Assembly: GCF_025917005.1 (NCBI RefSeq)
Contig: NZ_CP078091.1
Span: 2,046,001-2,110,000, forward strand
From: Porphyrobacter sp. ULC335
Lineage (GTDB): Bacteria > Pseudomonadota > Alphaproteobacteria > Sphingomonadales > Sphingomonadaceae
DNA: 64,000 nt
Reading direction: 5' to 3'
Shown here: positions 25,248 through 34,525 of the stretch, one piece after another
How the letters are laid out: every line of letters begins with the position of its first letter
Numbering within the stretch: position 1 is the stretch's first letter
Program-made: the position numbers and the translations under genes
The notes under the pieces: model-generated
Databases searched by the model: none
What the model was told of the DNA's origin: nothing
What the model saw: the letters and a program-made list of their open reading frames with translations, nothing else

Positions 25248-26810
25248 TCAGCGCGTGGTGGTGCGGAAGCCGCCGATCGCGCGATCGAGCAGGGCGTTGA
25301 GGTAGAGGCCGTTGGCGAGGTGCACCCGCAGCCCGGCAGTGGCGGGATGGTGCGCCCACAGCGGGAACAGGGCCTGTGCGAAGGCGACGAGGCCAAAGCT
25401 GGCGACAGCGATCACCAGCATCGCCCATTCCAGATCAGTCGGCTGCGGCGCGGCCGGCAGCAGCGGCCCCCAGATGCTCTGCGCGAGAGTCTGGAAGCTG
25501 AAGTAGCCGATTGCAGCGGCCAGCGCCGAAGCAGCGGTGCGCTTGGTCAGGGCGACCGGTGCGCGGTCGGCCAGGCCCTGCGCGACGAGGTAGGCGACGC
25601 CGAAGATCAGGATCGCGCCTAGCGCCAGCGCCTGCGGGGTCTTGGGGCCGAAGGCGAAGGTGAAAGCCGTGGCAATCGCAGCGAAGATGGCGAGCGCCAG
25701 CGCGAAGCTTTTGAGCACTGCGGGCACGCTTGGCACCGCGACAGGGCCGGGGCGGCGGATGTTCGACACCTCGGTCACGGCGGTTCCCGACGAGAGGAAG
25801 GCGTGCGCCTTGTAGAGCGAGTGGGCAATGATGTGCAGCAGTGCCAGCGTCCACAGGCCGAGGCCGCATTGCAGCAGCATGAAGCCCATCTGCGAGACGG
25901 TCGACCAGGCGAGCGCGGTCTTGATCGCACTCTGGGTGAGCATGACAGCCGCGCCGAATAGCGCGGTGAGGCCGCCGATCATCACCAGCGCGGCCATTGC
26001 CCCGGTGCTCTGCTGTACCAGCGGTGCGGCTGTGATCAGCAGCACGCCGCCCGAATTGATGATCCCGGCGTGAAGCAGGGCGGAGACCGGGGTGGGGGCC
26101 TCCATCACTTCGGTCAGCCAGCCGTGCAGCGGGAAGGCGGCGGTCTTGAGAGCGGCGGCGACCACGATGGCGGCAACGCCCAGCGTTCCGGCAAGGCCGA
26201 GGCCGGTCGCGGCGGCACCGGCGGGCAGCGCGGCCACATCAAGCGTGCCGAAGCGGGCAAAGAGCAGTCCTGCGGCGATCACCAGCATCGCGTCACCGGT
26301 ATGCCATACGGCGGCAAACTTGGTGGCAGCGCGCTGGGCTTCAGGCCGGTCGGGGTAGAACAGCAGCAGGCGCTTGAGGGTCAGGCCGACCGCCATGGTC
26401 GCAAGGATTAGGGTGGGGATCGTGCCCGCCTGAGCGAACACCAGCACGGCCGCAAGGGTGGTCAGCATCAACCCGTGGAACGCGCCCTCGCGCTCCTCGC
26501 CATCGAGATAGGTGCGGCTGTAGCGCATCACGATCCAGCCGATGAAGCCGACCAGCGCGGCGATGCTGGCGGCGACCAGATCGGCGCGCAGGCCGAGAGT
26601 GAAGGGCGCTGCAAACACGGCAACGCCTGCGGTGGTGCCGAGCGCCGTCTGCAACAACCCCGTCACCGCCAGCGCGAAGGCGGCGAAGGCCGAGCTTTCC
26701 GACCAGACGGGCAGGCTTCCCGGACGCTTGCCGGGACGGATGATCGCAAGGAAAATGCCGGGCAGCAGGGCAAGCGGGGCAAGCATGGTCAGGGCGAGGG
26801 TGTCGGGCAT
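25248..26810 (-). CDS. dabB: DabB-type proton-translocating membrane subunit (NuoL-like)
   Basis: This 520-residue polytopic protein has the proton-pump fold of NuoL/MrpA: about 13-14 hydrophobic segments, a conserved Lys-containing segment (IKTALAWSTVSQMGFM) and a FPLHGWLTEVMEAPTPVSAL segment carrying the family's HGWL motif. Coupled to DUF2309 protein DabA it forms the DAB bicarbonate/CO2 system. It is first in the dabB-dabA operon, transcribed away from a divergent LysR gene. A role in NADH dehydrogenase is unlikely, as no other nuo genes are present. Confidence 0.88.
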   Translation of the reverse strand: MPDTLALTMLAPLALLPGIFLAIIRPGKRPGSLPVWSESSAFAAFALAVTGLLQTALGTTAGVAVFAAPFTLGLRADLVAASIAALVGFIGWIVMRYSRTYLDGEEREGAFHGLMLTTLAAVLVFAQAGTIPTLILATMAVGLTLKRLLLFYPDRPEAQRAATKFAAVWHTGDAMLVIAAGLLFARFGTLDVAALPAGAAATGLGLAGTLGVAAIVVAAALKTAAFPLHGWLTEVMEAPTPVSALLHAGIINSGGVLLITAAPLVQQSTGAMAALVMIGGLTALFGAAVMLTQSAIKTALAWSTVSQMGFMLLQCGLGLWTLALLHIIAHSLYKAHAFLSSGTAVTEVSNIRRPGPVAVPSVPAVLKSFALALAIFAAIATAFTFAFGPKTPQALALGAILIFGVAYLVAQGLADRAPVALTKRTAASALAAAIGYFSFQTLAQSIWGPLLPAAPQPTDLEWAMLVIAVASFGLVAFAQALFPLWAHHPATAGLRVHLANGLYLNALLDRAIGGFRTTTR

Positions 26811-26897
26811 GGTGCGGGCACTCCGTCAGCGGGAAAGGATCGACGGGGTGCGGATAGGGAATGGACAAAATTAAAGAAAATACATATTTTGTCGTCA

Positions 26898-26920
26898 ATC
26901 GTTCTCCAAGAACGAACGAT
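26898..26920. promoter_or_regulatory. Putative LysR operator in the dabB/lysR intergenic region
   Basis: Nested dyads: cgttct/agaacg around cca (26900-26914) and atcgttc (26898-26904) with gaacgat (26914-26920). It lies 17 bp before the LysR start and about 90 bp from dabB, the usual place for an autoregulating LysR activator. Confidence 0.5.
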
Positions 26921-26936
26921 CAGACGGGAATGCACC

Positions 26937-27851
26937 ATGGCGAGCCTCAATCTGCACCACCTGCGCCTGTTCCGTGCTGTCGCGCGTGAGGGCACGCTGA
27001 CAGCTGCCGCCAAAGCGCTCAACATCTCGCAGAGCGCAGTTTCGACCCAGATCAAGGCGCTGGAGGCTGATCTTGGCCATGACCTGTTCGAACGGCGCGG
27101 TCGCAATCTGGTGCTGACCGAGGCGGGGCGGATCGCGCTCGACTATGCCGACCAGATCTTCCGCGCCTCCGAACAGCTGACCGCCACCTTCCGCGCGGTC
27201 GGGGGTCAAAGGAAGGTGCTGCGCATCGGCGCATTGGCAACGCTGTCGCGCAACTTCCAGATGGGTTTTCTCGAACCGCTGCTGGGCCGCGACGATGTCG
27301 AGGTGGTGCTGCGCTCTGGCACGCAGGCGAGCCTGCTGCGCGCCTTGGACGCGCTGCGGATCGACGTGCTGCTCACCAATCAGGTGCCTGCGCGCGACGC
27401 GGCGAGCCCCTATCTGGTGCGGCGTATTGCCGAACAGCCGGTCAGTCTGGTCGGCGCACGCACGCGACTGGCGCTGGCGGCGCAGGGCCTGCCGGTGCTG
27501 CTGTCCCGTGCACCGCTGATCCTCCCCACTCCGGAAACCGCACTGCGCGCCGGGTTCGACGCACTGACCGAAAGCCTGGGCATCGTCCCGCGTATCGCCG
27601 CCGAGGCGGATGACATGGCGATGCTGCGCTTGCTCGCCCGCTCGGACGCTGGCGTGGCGGTGATTCCGCCGATTGTTGTGCGTGACGAGCTGGCCACCGG
27701 CGTGCTTTACGAACTGGCGCAGCTGCCTGGCCTGACGGAAGAGTTCTACGCCGTTACCATCGCGCGCACCTTCCCCAATCCGCTGCTGCGCGAGGTGCTC
27801 GACCTCGTGCCCGGGGAAGCGGGGCTTGCGGCGGGTGAGGGCGAGCAGTAA
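26937..27851 (+). CDS. LysR-family transcriptional regulator of the dab operon
   Basis: This 304-residue protein has an N-terminal winged HTH (LRLFRAVAREGTLTAAAKAL, then SQSAVSTQIKALE) at about residues 8-45 and a LysR substrate-binding domain. It is divergent from dabB with a dyad operator between them, so it most likely senses carbon status and controls bicarbonate uptake, like CbbR/CmpR-type regulators; this is inferred from position. ATG 26937 matches the family N-terminus; the frame extends upstream through sequence antisense to dabB. Confidence 0.88.
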   Translation: MASLNLHHLRLFRAVAREGTLTAAAKALNISQSAVSTQIKALEADLGHDLFERRGRNLVLTEAGRIALDYADQIFRASEQLTATFRAVGGQRKVLRIGALATLSRNFQMGFLEPLLGRDDVEVVLRSGTQASLLRALDALRIDVLLTNQVPARDAASPYLVRRIAEQPVSLVGARTRLALAAQGLPVLLSRAPLILPTPETALRAGFDALTESLGIVPRIAAEADDMAMLRLLARSDAGVAVIPPIVVRDELATGVLYELAQLPGLTEEFYAVTIARTFPNPLLREVLDLVPGEAGLAAGEGEQ

Positions 27852-27878
27852 GGCGCGCGTCCCACGCAAGAGAGTCAC

Positions 27879-29018
27879 ATGCAGGAAGCGCAACTCCCCA
27901 TGACTGCAACCCTGACCGGCCGCCCCGTCATCTCCGCCACCGGGTTGTTCACCCCTGCGGACAGTATCACGAACGAAGAACTGGTCGCCAGTTTCAACGC
28001 TTTCGTCGACCACCACAACGCAGCGAACCCCGACGCCGAGCCGCTGGCCTATTCCTCGGTCGAATTCATCGAGAAGGCGAGCGGGATCAAGGCGCGCCAC
28101 GTGATGAGCAAGGCGCCGATCCTCGATCCCGACACCATGTGTCCGCGCCTGCCCGAGCGGAGCAATGACGAGCTGTCCGTCATGGCCGAAATCGGCGTTG
28201 CTGCGGCAAAGCAGGCGCTGGAGCGCGCGGGCCGCAAGCCGGAAGATGTGGATGCGGTGCTCTGCGCGGCTTCCAATATGCAGCGCGCCTATCCGGCGAT
28301 GGCGATCGAGATCCAGCAGGCGCTGGGCATCGAAGGCTTCGGCTTCGACATGAATGTCGCCTGCTCCTCGGCGACCTTCGGCATCCAGACTGCCGCAGAT
28401 TATGTGCGCGCCGGGAACGCCAAAAGCGTGCTGGTGGTGAGCCCCGAAATCACCTCGGGTCACCTCAACTGGCGGGACCGGGATAGCCACTTCATCTTCG
28501 GCGACGTGGCGACCGCCGTGCTGGTGGAAGATGCGGCCGTTGCGCCCGCGCAGCACTGGGAAATTCTGGGGACCAAACTGAAGACGGTGTTCTCCAACAA
28601 CATCCGCAACAATTTCGGCTTCCTCAACCGCGCCGCGCCAGAAAGCGCAGGCGGCGCGGACAAGCTGTTCGTTCAGGAAGGACGCAAGGTTTTCAAGGAG
28701 GTGGTGCCGATGGTGGCGCAGATGATCCTTGATGAAGCCGCGCGTCTTGGCATTGATCCGGCCACTCTGCGCCGCCTGTGGCTGCATCAGGCCAACGCAG
28801 GCATGAACCGGCTGATCGCGCAAAAAGTGCTGGGCCACGAGGCGAACGAGGATGAAAGTCCGACCGTGCTCGATACCTATGGCAACACGTCCAGTGCGGG
28901 GTCAATCATTGCTTTTCACCAGCATAATGAAGAACTTGTGGCGGGTGACACCGGGTTGATCTGCTCCTTCGGGGCGGGCTATTCGGCCGGCACCGTGTTT
29001 GTGCGCAAGGTGGCTTGA
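27879..29018 (+). CDS. Beta-ketoacyl-ACP synthase III-like protein
   Basis: This thiolase-fold condensing enzyme has the FabH triad visible: C162 in NVACSSATFG, H303 in LHQANAGM and N336 in YGNTSSAG. At 379 aa it is longer than housekeeping FabH (about 320), with an insertion near residues 25-70, and fits the FabH-like group that starts fatty-acid or alkyl chains from unusual primers. The chain made is unknown. ATG 27879 has aagagag close upstream; ATG 27900 is an alternative. It stands alone between the LysR gene and the phospholipid genes. Confidence 0.82.
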   Translation: MQEAQLPMTATLTGRPVISATGLFTPADSITNEELVASFNAFVDHHNAANPDAEPLAYSSVEFIEKASGIKARHVMSKAPILDPDTMCPRLPERSNDELSVMAEIGVAAAKQALERAGRKPEDVDAVLCAASNMQRAYPAMAIEIQQALGIEGFGFDMNVACSSATFGIQTAADYVRAGNAKSVLVVSPEITSGHLNWRDRDSHFIFGDVATAVLVEDAAVAPAQHWEILGTKLKTVFSNNIRNNFGFLNRAAPESAGGADKLFVQEGRKVFKEVVPMVAQMILDEAARLGIDPATLRRLWLHQANAGMNRLIAQKVLGHEANEDESPTVLDTYGNTSSAGSIIAFHQHNEELVAGDTGLICSFGAGYSAGTVFVRKVA

Positions 29019-29068
29019 ACTCCCTAGCGTCCTTGCGGGGGCTGGCACCTGCCCCTAGAAGCTGACCG

Positions 29069-29821
29069 ATGGCAGGCGAAATCCTCGATAACAAAGGCCG
29101 CGGCGAGGCAGGTTGGGAATGGCCCGCGATCCATCCGGAAGGGCGCAAGTTCGGGCTGATCGCCGCGGCGGCAAGCCTGTTTTTCCTCCTCGTTCTCGAC
29201 TGGGAAATCATCGGCTGGCCGCTGCTGCTGCTGAGCTTCGGTGTGTTCGCTTTCTTCCGCGATCCCGAGCGCGTCGTGCCGCAAAGCGATGGTGCGATCA
29301 TCGCGCCTGCCGATGGCATGGTGACGCTGATCACCGAGGTTGAACCGCCGCTCGAACTCCAGATCGACGATGGATCGGGTTATCCCGGCCTGCCGTCCGG
29401 TACGGTGACGCGCGTGTCGATCTTCCTCAGCGTGTTCGATGTCCACATCAACCGCACGCCGGTGGGCGGTACGGTGCGGCGGGTGGTCTATATCCCCGGC
29501 CGCTTCATCAGCGCCGAACTGGATAAGGCGAGCGAAGAGAACGAGCGCCAGCATATGCTGATCGAACGCAGCGATGGCTTGCGGGTCGGCTTCACCCAGA
29601 TTGCCGGGCTGGTGGCGCGGCGGATCGTGCCCTTCGTCAAACCGGGCGACATGCTTGCCAAGGGACAGCGGGTTGGCCTGATCCGCTTCGGCAGCCGCGT
29701 CGATGTCTATCTTCCGGCGGGGACCGATCCCAAAGTGATGGTCGGCCAGACCGTCATTGCGGGCGAGACCGTCATTGCCGAAATCGGCCAGCGCGGATTG
29801 ATCGAGGGAATTTCGCAATGA
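29069..29821 (+). CDS. psd: Phosphatidylserine decarboxylase proenzyme
   Basis: It converts phosphatidylserine to phosphatidylethanolamine at the inner membrane. It is 250 residues, the short form common in alphaproteobacteria and archaea. An N-terminal hydrophobic segment ([20 protein letters not shown]) anchors it, and self-cleavage before S209 in RFGSRVD creates the pyruvoyl cofactor. Conserved His of the VHINRTP motif is present. Its stop overlaps the start of pssA, so substrate-making and substrate-using enzymes are translationally coupled. Confidence 0.93.
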   Translation: MAGEILDNKGRGEAGWEWPAIHPEGRKFGLIAAAASLFFLLVLDWEIIGWPLLLLSFGVFAFFRDPERVVPQSDGAIIAPADGMVTLITEVEPPLELQIDDGSGYPGLPSGTVTRVSIFLSVFDVHINRTPVGGTVRRVVYIPGRFISAELDKASEENERQHMLIERSDGLRVGFTQIAGLVARRIVPFVKPGDMLAKGQRVGLIRFGSRVDVYLPAGTDPKVMVGQTVIAGETVIAEIGQRGLIEGISQ

Positions 29822-30729
29822 GCCGTCCGCCCCGATCGCCGCGCAAGGGTGCTGCGCGTAAGCTTCCCGGTGCGCGGTTCCTGACCGCGCGGCTTGGCCC
29901 CAAGGCGGCCGAGGACGAGGACGAGGATGTGGTGGTTCCAGTACGCGGAGCGGGTGCTGGCGGGCTGACGCTGCGGGCAATGCTGCCCAATGCAATCACT
30001 GCTGCGGCGTTGTGTTCGGGCCTGACGGGCATCCGCTTTGCGATTGACGGGCAATGGGCTTTCGCGATCGCGCTGGTGGTGTTGGCGGGCGTACTTGACG
30101 GGATCGACGGGCGGATCGCGCGGCTGCTCAACGCCCAGTCGCGGTTCGGCGCCGAGCTCGACAGCTTGGCGGATTCGCTGTCTTTCGGGGTGGCCCCGGC
30201 GCTGATCCTGTTTCTGTGGTCGCTGAAGGACTGGGAGCGGTTCGGCTGGTTTGCCGCGCTCGCCTTCGCGATTTGCTGCGCGCTGCGCCTCGCCCGCTTC
30301 AATGCGCGGATCGACATGGACGATCAGCCGCACAAGTCCGCCGGGTTCCTGACCGGGGTGCCCGCACCGGTGGGGGCCGGGCTCGCCTTCACGCCGTTTT
30401 ATCTGTGGAACGAGACCGGCTACGCGCTGTTCCGCGATCCGCTGCTGATGGCCGCGTGGCTGACGGTCATCGCGATCCTGATGATTTCCAACATGCCGAC
30501 GCTAAGCTGGGCGTCACTGCGACCGCGCCGGTCGATCCGCCTGCCGCTGATCGCCTTTACCGGCCTCGGCTTTGCCGCGCTGCTGCTGGAGCCGTGGTGG
30601 ACCCTGGCAGTGATCTGCATCGGTTACCTTGCGGTGATGCCTTATGGTCTGGTGAAATACAGCCGGATCAAGCGGCGACGCAGGCAGGAAGATTTGGCTG
30701 CCGCACTGCCGGACGCCGCTGCGCAGTAA
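29818..30729 (+). CDS. pssA: CDP-diacylglycerol-serine O-phosphatidyltransferase
   Basis: It makes phosphatidylserine from CDP-diacylglycerol and serine. The CDP-alcohol phosphatidyltransferase motif is visible as [18 protein letters not shown] followed by AELDSLADS, giving the catalytic D-G-x2-A-R-x8-G-x3-D-x3-D pattern. There are about eight hydrophobic segments and a basic cytoplasmic N-terminal extension of about 50 residues. Length is 303 aa. ATG 29818 overlaps the psd stop. The last 62 bp overlap, in antisense, the end of the small SOS-linked gene. Confidence 0.93.
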   Translation: MSRPPRSPRKGAARKLPGARFLTARLGPKAAEDEDEDVVVPVRGAGAGGLTLRAMLPNAITAAALCSGLTGIRFAIDGQWAFAIALVVLAGVLDGIDGRIARLLNAQSRFGAELDSLADSLSFGVAPALILFLWSLKDWERFGWFAALAFAICCALRLARFNARIDMDDQPHKSAGFLTGVPAPVGAGLAFTPFYLWNETGYALFRDPLLMAAWLTVIAILMISNMPTLSWASLRPRRSIRLPLIAFTGLGFAALLLEPWWTLAVICIGYLAVMPYGLVKYSRIKRRRRQEDLAAALPDAAAQ

Positions 30730-30931
30730 CGCGGCGCGGGGCAGCCATGGTCTTCGGACGCAGGCTCATCTCCATCGCTGCGGCCTGCACTGCAAATCCG
30801 GCGCGCATTACTTCGCCTTCCAGCATCAGCCGGGCATAGGCGGCCCGCGCCTTGATCAGGCTATCCGCAACCACCGCCGAAGCGATCAGGCCGGTAAGGG
30901 TGAACAGCATGGTGATGGCGATGGCGAGCAT
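30668..30931 (-). CDS. Small membrane protein under probable LexA control
   Basis: This 87-residue protein has one N-terminal membrane helix (MLAIAITMLFTLTGLIASAVV), then a helical ARAAYARLMLEGEVMRAGF region and a basic, Pro-rich tail. AGAGGA lies about 8 nt before the ATG. Two LexA boxes sit 23-61 bp upstream of the start, where they would cover the promoter. Caulobacter makes small SOS-induced membrane proteins, such as SidA, that stop division; this could be an analogue, though no sequence identity is claimed. The 3' end overlaps pssA in antisense. Confidence 0.68.
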   Translation of the reverse strand: MLAIAITMLFTLTGLIASAVVADSLIKARAAYARLMLEGEVMRAGFAVQAAAMEMSLRPKTMAAPRRVTAQRRPAVRQPNLPACVAA

Positions 30932-30953
30932 AATGGTTCCTCTGAAGTCAGGA

Positions 30954-30992
30954 GTTCATCTTTTGTTCTGATGCTTTGTTCCCTACATGTTC
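30954..30992. promoter_or_regulatory. Two tandem LexA boxes (GTTC-N7-GTTC)
   Basis: gttcatcttttgttc at 30954-30968 and gttccctacatgttc at 30978-30992 each match the alphaproteobacterial LexA site exactly, with 9 bp between. They are next to the minus-strand small membrane gene (start 30931) and 230 bp from rpsB. Confidence 0.78.
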
Positions 30993-31221
30993 CATGGTGT
31001 CAAGCGGCTTTGTGATTCAGGCCGTAGGTAATTTTCATGAGACCGGCCGATAGGGGCTGGATTTCGCGCGTCTCCCCCGCTAAGGGCGCGCTCGCATCGA
31101 CGACGGTATTCGACCACCATCGATGCAAATTCACATGGAAGGCGCACATACCGGTGCCGTTTGCGGGAACTCCGCATCACGGTTCCAGCCTTCCAGAGGA
31201 ACAACCGGAAAGGAATTACCT

Positions 31222-32004
31222 ATGGCGGCACCTGTCGTCACGATGCAGCAATTGATCGAGGCCGGCGCTCACTTCGGCCACCAGACCCACCGCTGGAACC
31301 CGCGCATGAAGCCGTATATTTTCGGCGCGCGCAACGGTGTTCACATCATCGACCTGTCGCAGTCCGTGCCGCTTTTTGCGCGCGCGCTCGATTTCGTCGA
31401 ATCGACCGTGCGTTCGGGCGGCAAGGTGCTGTTCGTCGGCACCAAGCGCCAGGCGCAGGAGCCGATTGCAGAAGCCGCACGCATGTCGGGCCAGCACTTC
31501 GTCAACCACCGCTGGCTGGGCGGGATGCTCACCAACTGGAAGACCATCTCGGGTTCGATCCGCCGCCTCAAGGCGCTGGAAGAACTGCTCTCGGGCGACA
31601 CCTCGGGTCTCACCAAGAAGGAAGTTCTCCAGCTCACCCGTGAGCGCGAGAAGCTTGAAGCCTCGCTGGGCGGCATCCGCGACATGGGCGGCATTCCGGA
31701 CGTGATGTTCGTGATCGACGCCAACAAGGAAGATCTCGCGATCAAGGAAGCCAACGTGCTTGGCATCCCGGTGATCGGTATCCTCGATACCAACGTCGAT
31801 CCTTCGGGCATCGCTTTCCCCGTTCCGGGCAACGACGATGCAAGCCGCGCGGTGCGTCTGTACTGCCAGGCGATCGGTGAAGCGGCGCTGGCCGGCAAGG
31901 GCAAGTTCCAGGCCGACGTGTCGAGCGATTTCGGCGCAATGGCTGAACCCCCGGCTGAAGCCGTGATCGCCGAAGAACCGGCTGCGGAAGAAACCGAAGC
32001 CTGA
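31222..32004 (+). CDS. rpsB: 30S ribosomal protein S2
   Basis: S2 binds late to the 30S subunit and is needed for S1 attachment. The start [20 protein letters not shown] and the [16 protein letters not shown] segment are diagnostic. Length is 260 aa, with an acidic Ala/Glu C-terminal tail common in alphaproteobacteria. ATG 31222 has aaagga 8 nt upstream. The frame is open upstream to 31123 but lacks family similarity there. tsf follows after 132 bp, the usual operon. Confidence 0.97.
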   Translation: MAAPVVTMQQLIEAGAHFGHQTHRWNPRMKPYIFGARNGVHIIDLSQSVPLFARALDFVESTVRSGGKVLFVGTKRQAQEPIAEAARMSGQHFVNHRWLGGMLTNWKTISGSIRRLKALEELLSGDTSGLTKKEVLQLTREREKLEASLGGIRDMGGIPDVMFVIDANKEDLAIKEANVLGIPVIGILDTNVDPSGIAFPVPGNDDASRAVRLYCQAIGEAALAGKGKFQADVSSDFGAMAEPPAEAVIAEEPAAEETEA

Positions 32005-32019
32005 TTTTCTTCACGCGGC

Positions 32020-32041
32020 AGCGACGACACGTCTCGTCGCT
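32020..32041 (+). promoter_or_regulatory. Stem-loop in the rpsB-tsf spacer
   Basis: agcgacga (32020-32027) pairs with tcgtcgct (32034-32041) around a 6-nt loop, without a T run. A hairpin here could attenuate or process the transcript so S2 and EF-Ts are made in different amounts. Confidence 0.4.
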
Positions 32042-32136
32042 TCCGCGTCACAATCCCACTCTAGCGCGCCCGGCATTGCCCTCTTTTCGGAGCGGCAGGG
32101 CCGGGCGCCCGAACAACACACGAAAAGGAATTTTCC

Positions 32137-33063
32137 ATGGCCGATATTTCCGTCGCCGACGTGAAGAAGCTGCGCGAGCGTACCGGCGCTGGCATGATGG
32201 ACGCCAAGAAGGCGCTGACCGAAGCGGGCGGCGACATCGAAGCGGCTGTTGACGCGCTGCGTGCCAAGGGCCTCGCAACCGCCCAGAAGAAGTCGAGCCG
32301 CACTGCGGCCGAAGGTCTGGTCGGCGTGCAGGTCGAAGGCACCAAGGGCGTTGCCGTCGAGATCAACTCGGAAACCGACTTCGTCGCCAAGAACGACCAG
32401 TTCCAGAGCTTCGTGCGCAATGCGACCGCTGTCGCGCTGGCGCAGGGCATTGTGGACGTCGAGGCGCTCAAGGCGGCTGCCTATCCCGAAGGCGGCACCG
32501 TTGGCGACAAGCTGACCGAGAATGTGGCCACGATCGGTGAAAACCAGCAGATCCGCCGCATCAAGCTCGTGTCGGTGACGCAGGGCGCGGTTGTGCCCTA
32601 CATCCACAACGCGGCAGCTGACGGCCTCGGCAAGATCGGCGTGCTCGTCGCGCTGGAATCGGATGCCGATACCGCCACGCTCAACGCGCTCGGCAAGGAC
32701 ATCGCGCAGCACGCTGCCGCTATGTTCCCGCAGGCGCTGGATGCCGACGGCCTCGACGCCGAAGTGATCGAGCGCGAGCGCAAGATCGCCGCCGAAAAGG
32801 CTGCCGAAAGCGGCAAGCCCGCGGACGTGCAGGCCAAGATGGTCGAAGGCGCGGTGAAGAAGTTCGCCAAGGAAAACGCGCTCCTCAGCCAGATCTTCGT
32901 CAAGGACGGCAAGGCAACGGTTGAAGAGTACATCGCCAAGGCCGCCAAGGACGCGGGCAAGTCGATCAAGCTGACCGACTACGTGCGCTACCAGTTGGGC
33001 GAAGGCATCGAGAAGGAAGAAGTCGACTTCGCTGCGGAAGTGGCAGCGACGCTTAAGGGCTGA
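32137..33063 (+). CDS. tsf: Elongation factor Ts
   Basis: EF-Ts recycles EF-Tu by GDP exchange. The N-terminal UBA-like domain ([19 protein letters not shown]) and the core TDFVAKN motif are present. Length is 308 aa, typical for alphaproteobacteria. The start ATG 32137 has aaagga in good register. A terminator follows at 33102, and the next gene on this strand, pyrH, is separated by two minus-strand genes, which breaks the usual tsf-pyrH contiguity. Confidence 0.97.
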   Translation: MADISVADVKKLRERTGAGMMDAKKALTEAGGDIEAAVDALRAKGLATAQKKSSRTAAEGLVGVQVEGTKGVAVEINSETDFVAKNDQFQSFVRNATAVALAQGIVDVEALKAAAYPEGGTVGDKLTENVATIGENQQIRRIKLVSVTQGAVVPYIHNAAADGLGKIGVLVALESDADTATLNALGKDIAQHAAAMFPQALDADGLDAEVIERERKIAAEKAAESGKPADVQAKMVEGAVKKFAKENALLSQIFVKDGKATVEEYIAKAAKDAGKSIKLTDYVRYQLGEGIEKEEVDFAAEVAATLKG

Positions 33064-33101
33064 TCCGGCTCTTTCTCGACCGACTTCAGTCGAACAACGC
33101 T

Positions 33102-33132
33102 AGGGGACGCGCCGCAAGGTGCGTCCCCTTTG
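33102..33132 (+). terminator. Terminator after tsf
   Basis: aggggacgc (33102-33110) pairs with gcgtcccctt (33121-33130) around a 10-nt loop, ending in a short T-rich stretch. It separates tsf from the convergent minus-strand pair. Confidence 0.75.
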
Positions 33133-33552
33133 CTATCCTGCGGTCGCATCGGCTAACAGCAAGAACACCGCAATCACCAGCCAGAACCCGAGGCTAGCCG
33201 CCGACCACACGAAGGCCTCGAAGGATTTGCGCGGATAGCCGAGATGTCGCTGCGCGATGGCGAAAATGATGCCGATGGTCGTAAAGCCGAACAGCAGGAA
33301 AGCTATCCGTGCAGGCCAGTTGAGCGGCGCATCCAGCTGCGCTTTTTCGTAAGCCGCCAGTTGTTCGGCCTGCGCCGCAAGCTCTCCAATGGCCTCTCCC
33401 TCTAGACCCCTTCGCCGCAGTTCCACTTTGGCAGCGTCCACGAACTCCGGCTCGAAACCGTCGGACTCACGGCTGCGTGCAATCCGGACGAGGTCTTCGT
33501 CCTGCATCCGCCGCAAACGTTCGGTGATTGTCATCGCGGACCCATATTTCAC
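33133..33552 (-). CDS. Hypothetical membrane protein
   Basis: This 139-residue protein has a polar N-terminal half (TITERLRRMQDEDLVRIARS) and two C-terminal membrane helices (IAFLLFGFTTIGIIFAIA and the SLGFWLVIAVFLLLAD region). The GTG start at 33552 overlaps the stop of the upstream phosphoesterase as GTGA, suggesting translational coupling; ATG 33534 is an alternative start. I do not recognise the family. Confidence 0.65.
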   Translation of the reverse strand: MKYGSAMTITERLRRMQDEDLVRIARSRESDGFEPEFVDAAKVELRRRGLEGEAIGELAAQAEQLAAYEKAQLDAPLNWPARIAFLLFGFTTIGIIFAIAQRHLGYPRKSFEAFVWSAASLGFWLVIAVFLLLADATAG

Positions 33553-34442
33553 TGTTCGGGTTTAAGAATTGCATCATGAGCTGCGCGTGGCAACCCGCCT
33601 CTGCTCTGCGCTGGGCGTATCTCTATCAGCCAGATTTCCGGGTGCGTGAACAGCCGCAGCGGCAGCAGACTGGTTCCGAGCCCTGCGCCGGTCACCAGCA
33701 CCTTGCCATGCTGGCGCGTAACGCCGCAGGCGTAGAGGTCGCCGTATTCCGACATGGTCGCCGGTGCGCCGCCCCACGGCCAGGCGATTTGCCCGCAATG
33801 GGTATGCCCCGCGAGCACCAGATCGACATCGACCGGCACCTGCGGGAAGATGTCGGGCGAATGGGTGAGAATGATCCGCGCGCCCCGCTTGCCCGCCATC
33901 GCCGCGACCGTTGCAGGAAGATCAGCGCGCTTGGTGAAGTCGTCATCCACCCCGCCAATCACCAATGGTCCAGCCTGCATAGCCTGATTGCGCAGCACGG
34001 TGATGTGCGGATAGCGCGCCAGCTGGGCCGAAAGAGCGGGCCAATTCGACCAGTGATCGTGATTGCCCGGCACCACTATAACCCCGAGCGGCGCGGCGAG
34101 TTTGCCGAGCGGGGTGATGACTTCGGCGGGGGAATAGATACGCGTGGCTGTGCGCTTTTCGCTGATCAAGTCGCCCGCAATTGCGATGAGATCAGGCTTG
34201 AGCGCATTCACCTGAGCGACAATCGCTGCGAGCCGTTCGGGCGGCATGTCGGGCCCTGCGACATGGATGTCGGAAAGCAGCGCGATGCGCACCAGCTTGG
34301 CATCGATGGGGAGAGATGCGCTTTCCACCGTCAGCCGCTCGACCACCGGTGCGCGCATGGTATCGCGCCACGCTCTGGCAGCAAGTGCGAGCACGAGAAC
34401 CAGCGACACCAGAACCAGCTTGCGCACCATTGTCTTGCCCAT
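33549..34442 (-). CDS. Membrane-anchored metallophosphoesterase (YkuE/LpxG-like)
   Basis: This 297-residue protein has an N-terminal signal anchor ([18 protein letters not shown]) and a calcineurin-like phosphoesterase domain with the expected order [17 protein letters not shown], a later His (LTHSPD) and GHTHCGQ. Relatives act on cell-envelope pyrophosphates or phospholipids; LpxG-like UDP-diacylglucosamine hydrolysis is one option, but an LPS role is doubtful here. Transcribed against the core operon, it forms a two-gene unit with the overlapping membrane protein gene and separates tsf from pyrH. Confidence 0.85.
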   Translation of the reverse strand: MGKTMVRKLVLVSLVLVLALAARAWRDTMRAPVVERLTVESASLPIDAKLVRIALLSDIHVAGPDMPPERLAAIVAQVNALKPDLIAIAGDLISEKRTATRIYSPAEVITPLGKLAAPLGVIVVPGNHDHWSNWPALSAQLARYPHITVLRNQAMQAGPLVIGGVDDDFTKRADLPATVAAMAGKRGARIILTHSPDIFPQVPVDVDLVLAGHTHCGQIAWPWGGAPATMSEYGDLYACGVTRQHGKVLVTGAGLGTSLLPLRLFTHPEIWLIEIRPAQSRGGLPRAAHDAILKPEQ

Positions 34443-34525
34443 TCTCGCCGCTATCCTCTTGGCAGCACGGTGACACCCCGATAAAGGCCCCGCTAGCCTA
34501 CTCCCGCCAGAAAGCCGATAGCCTC

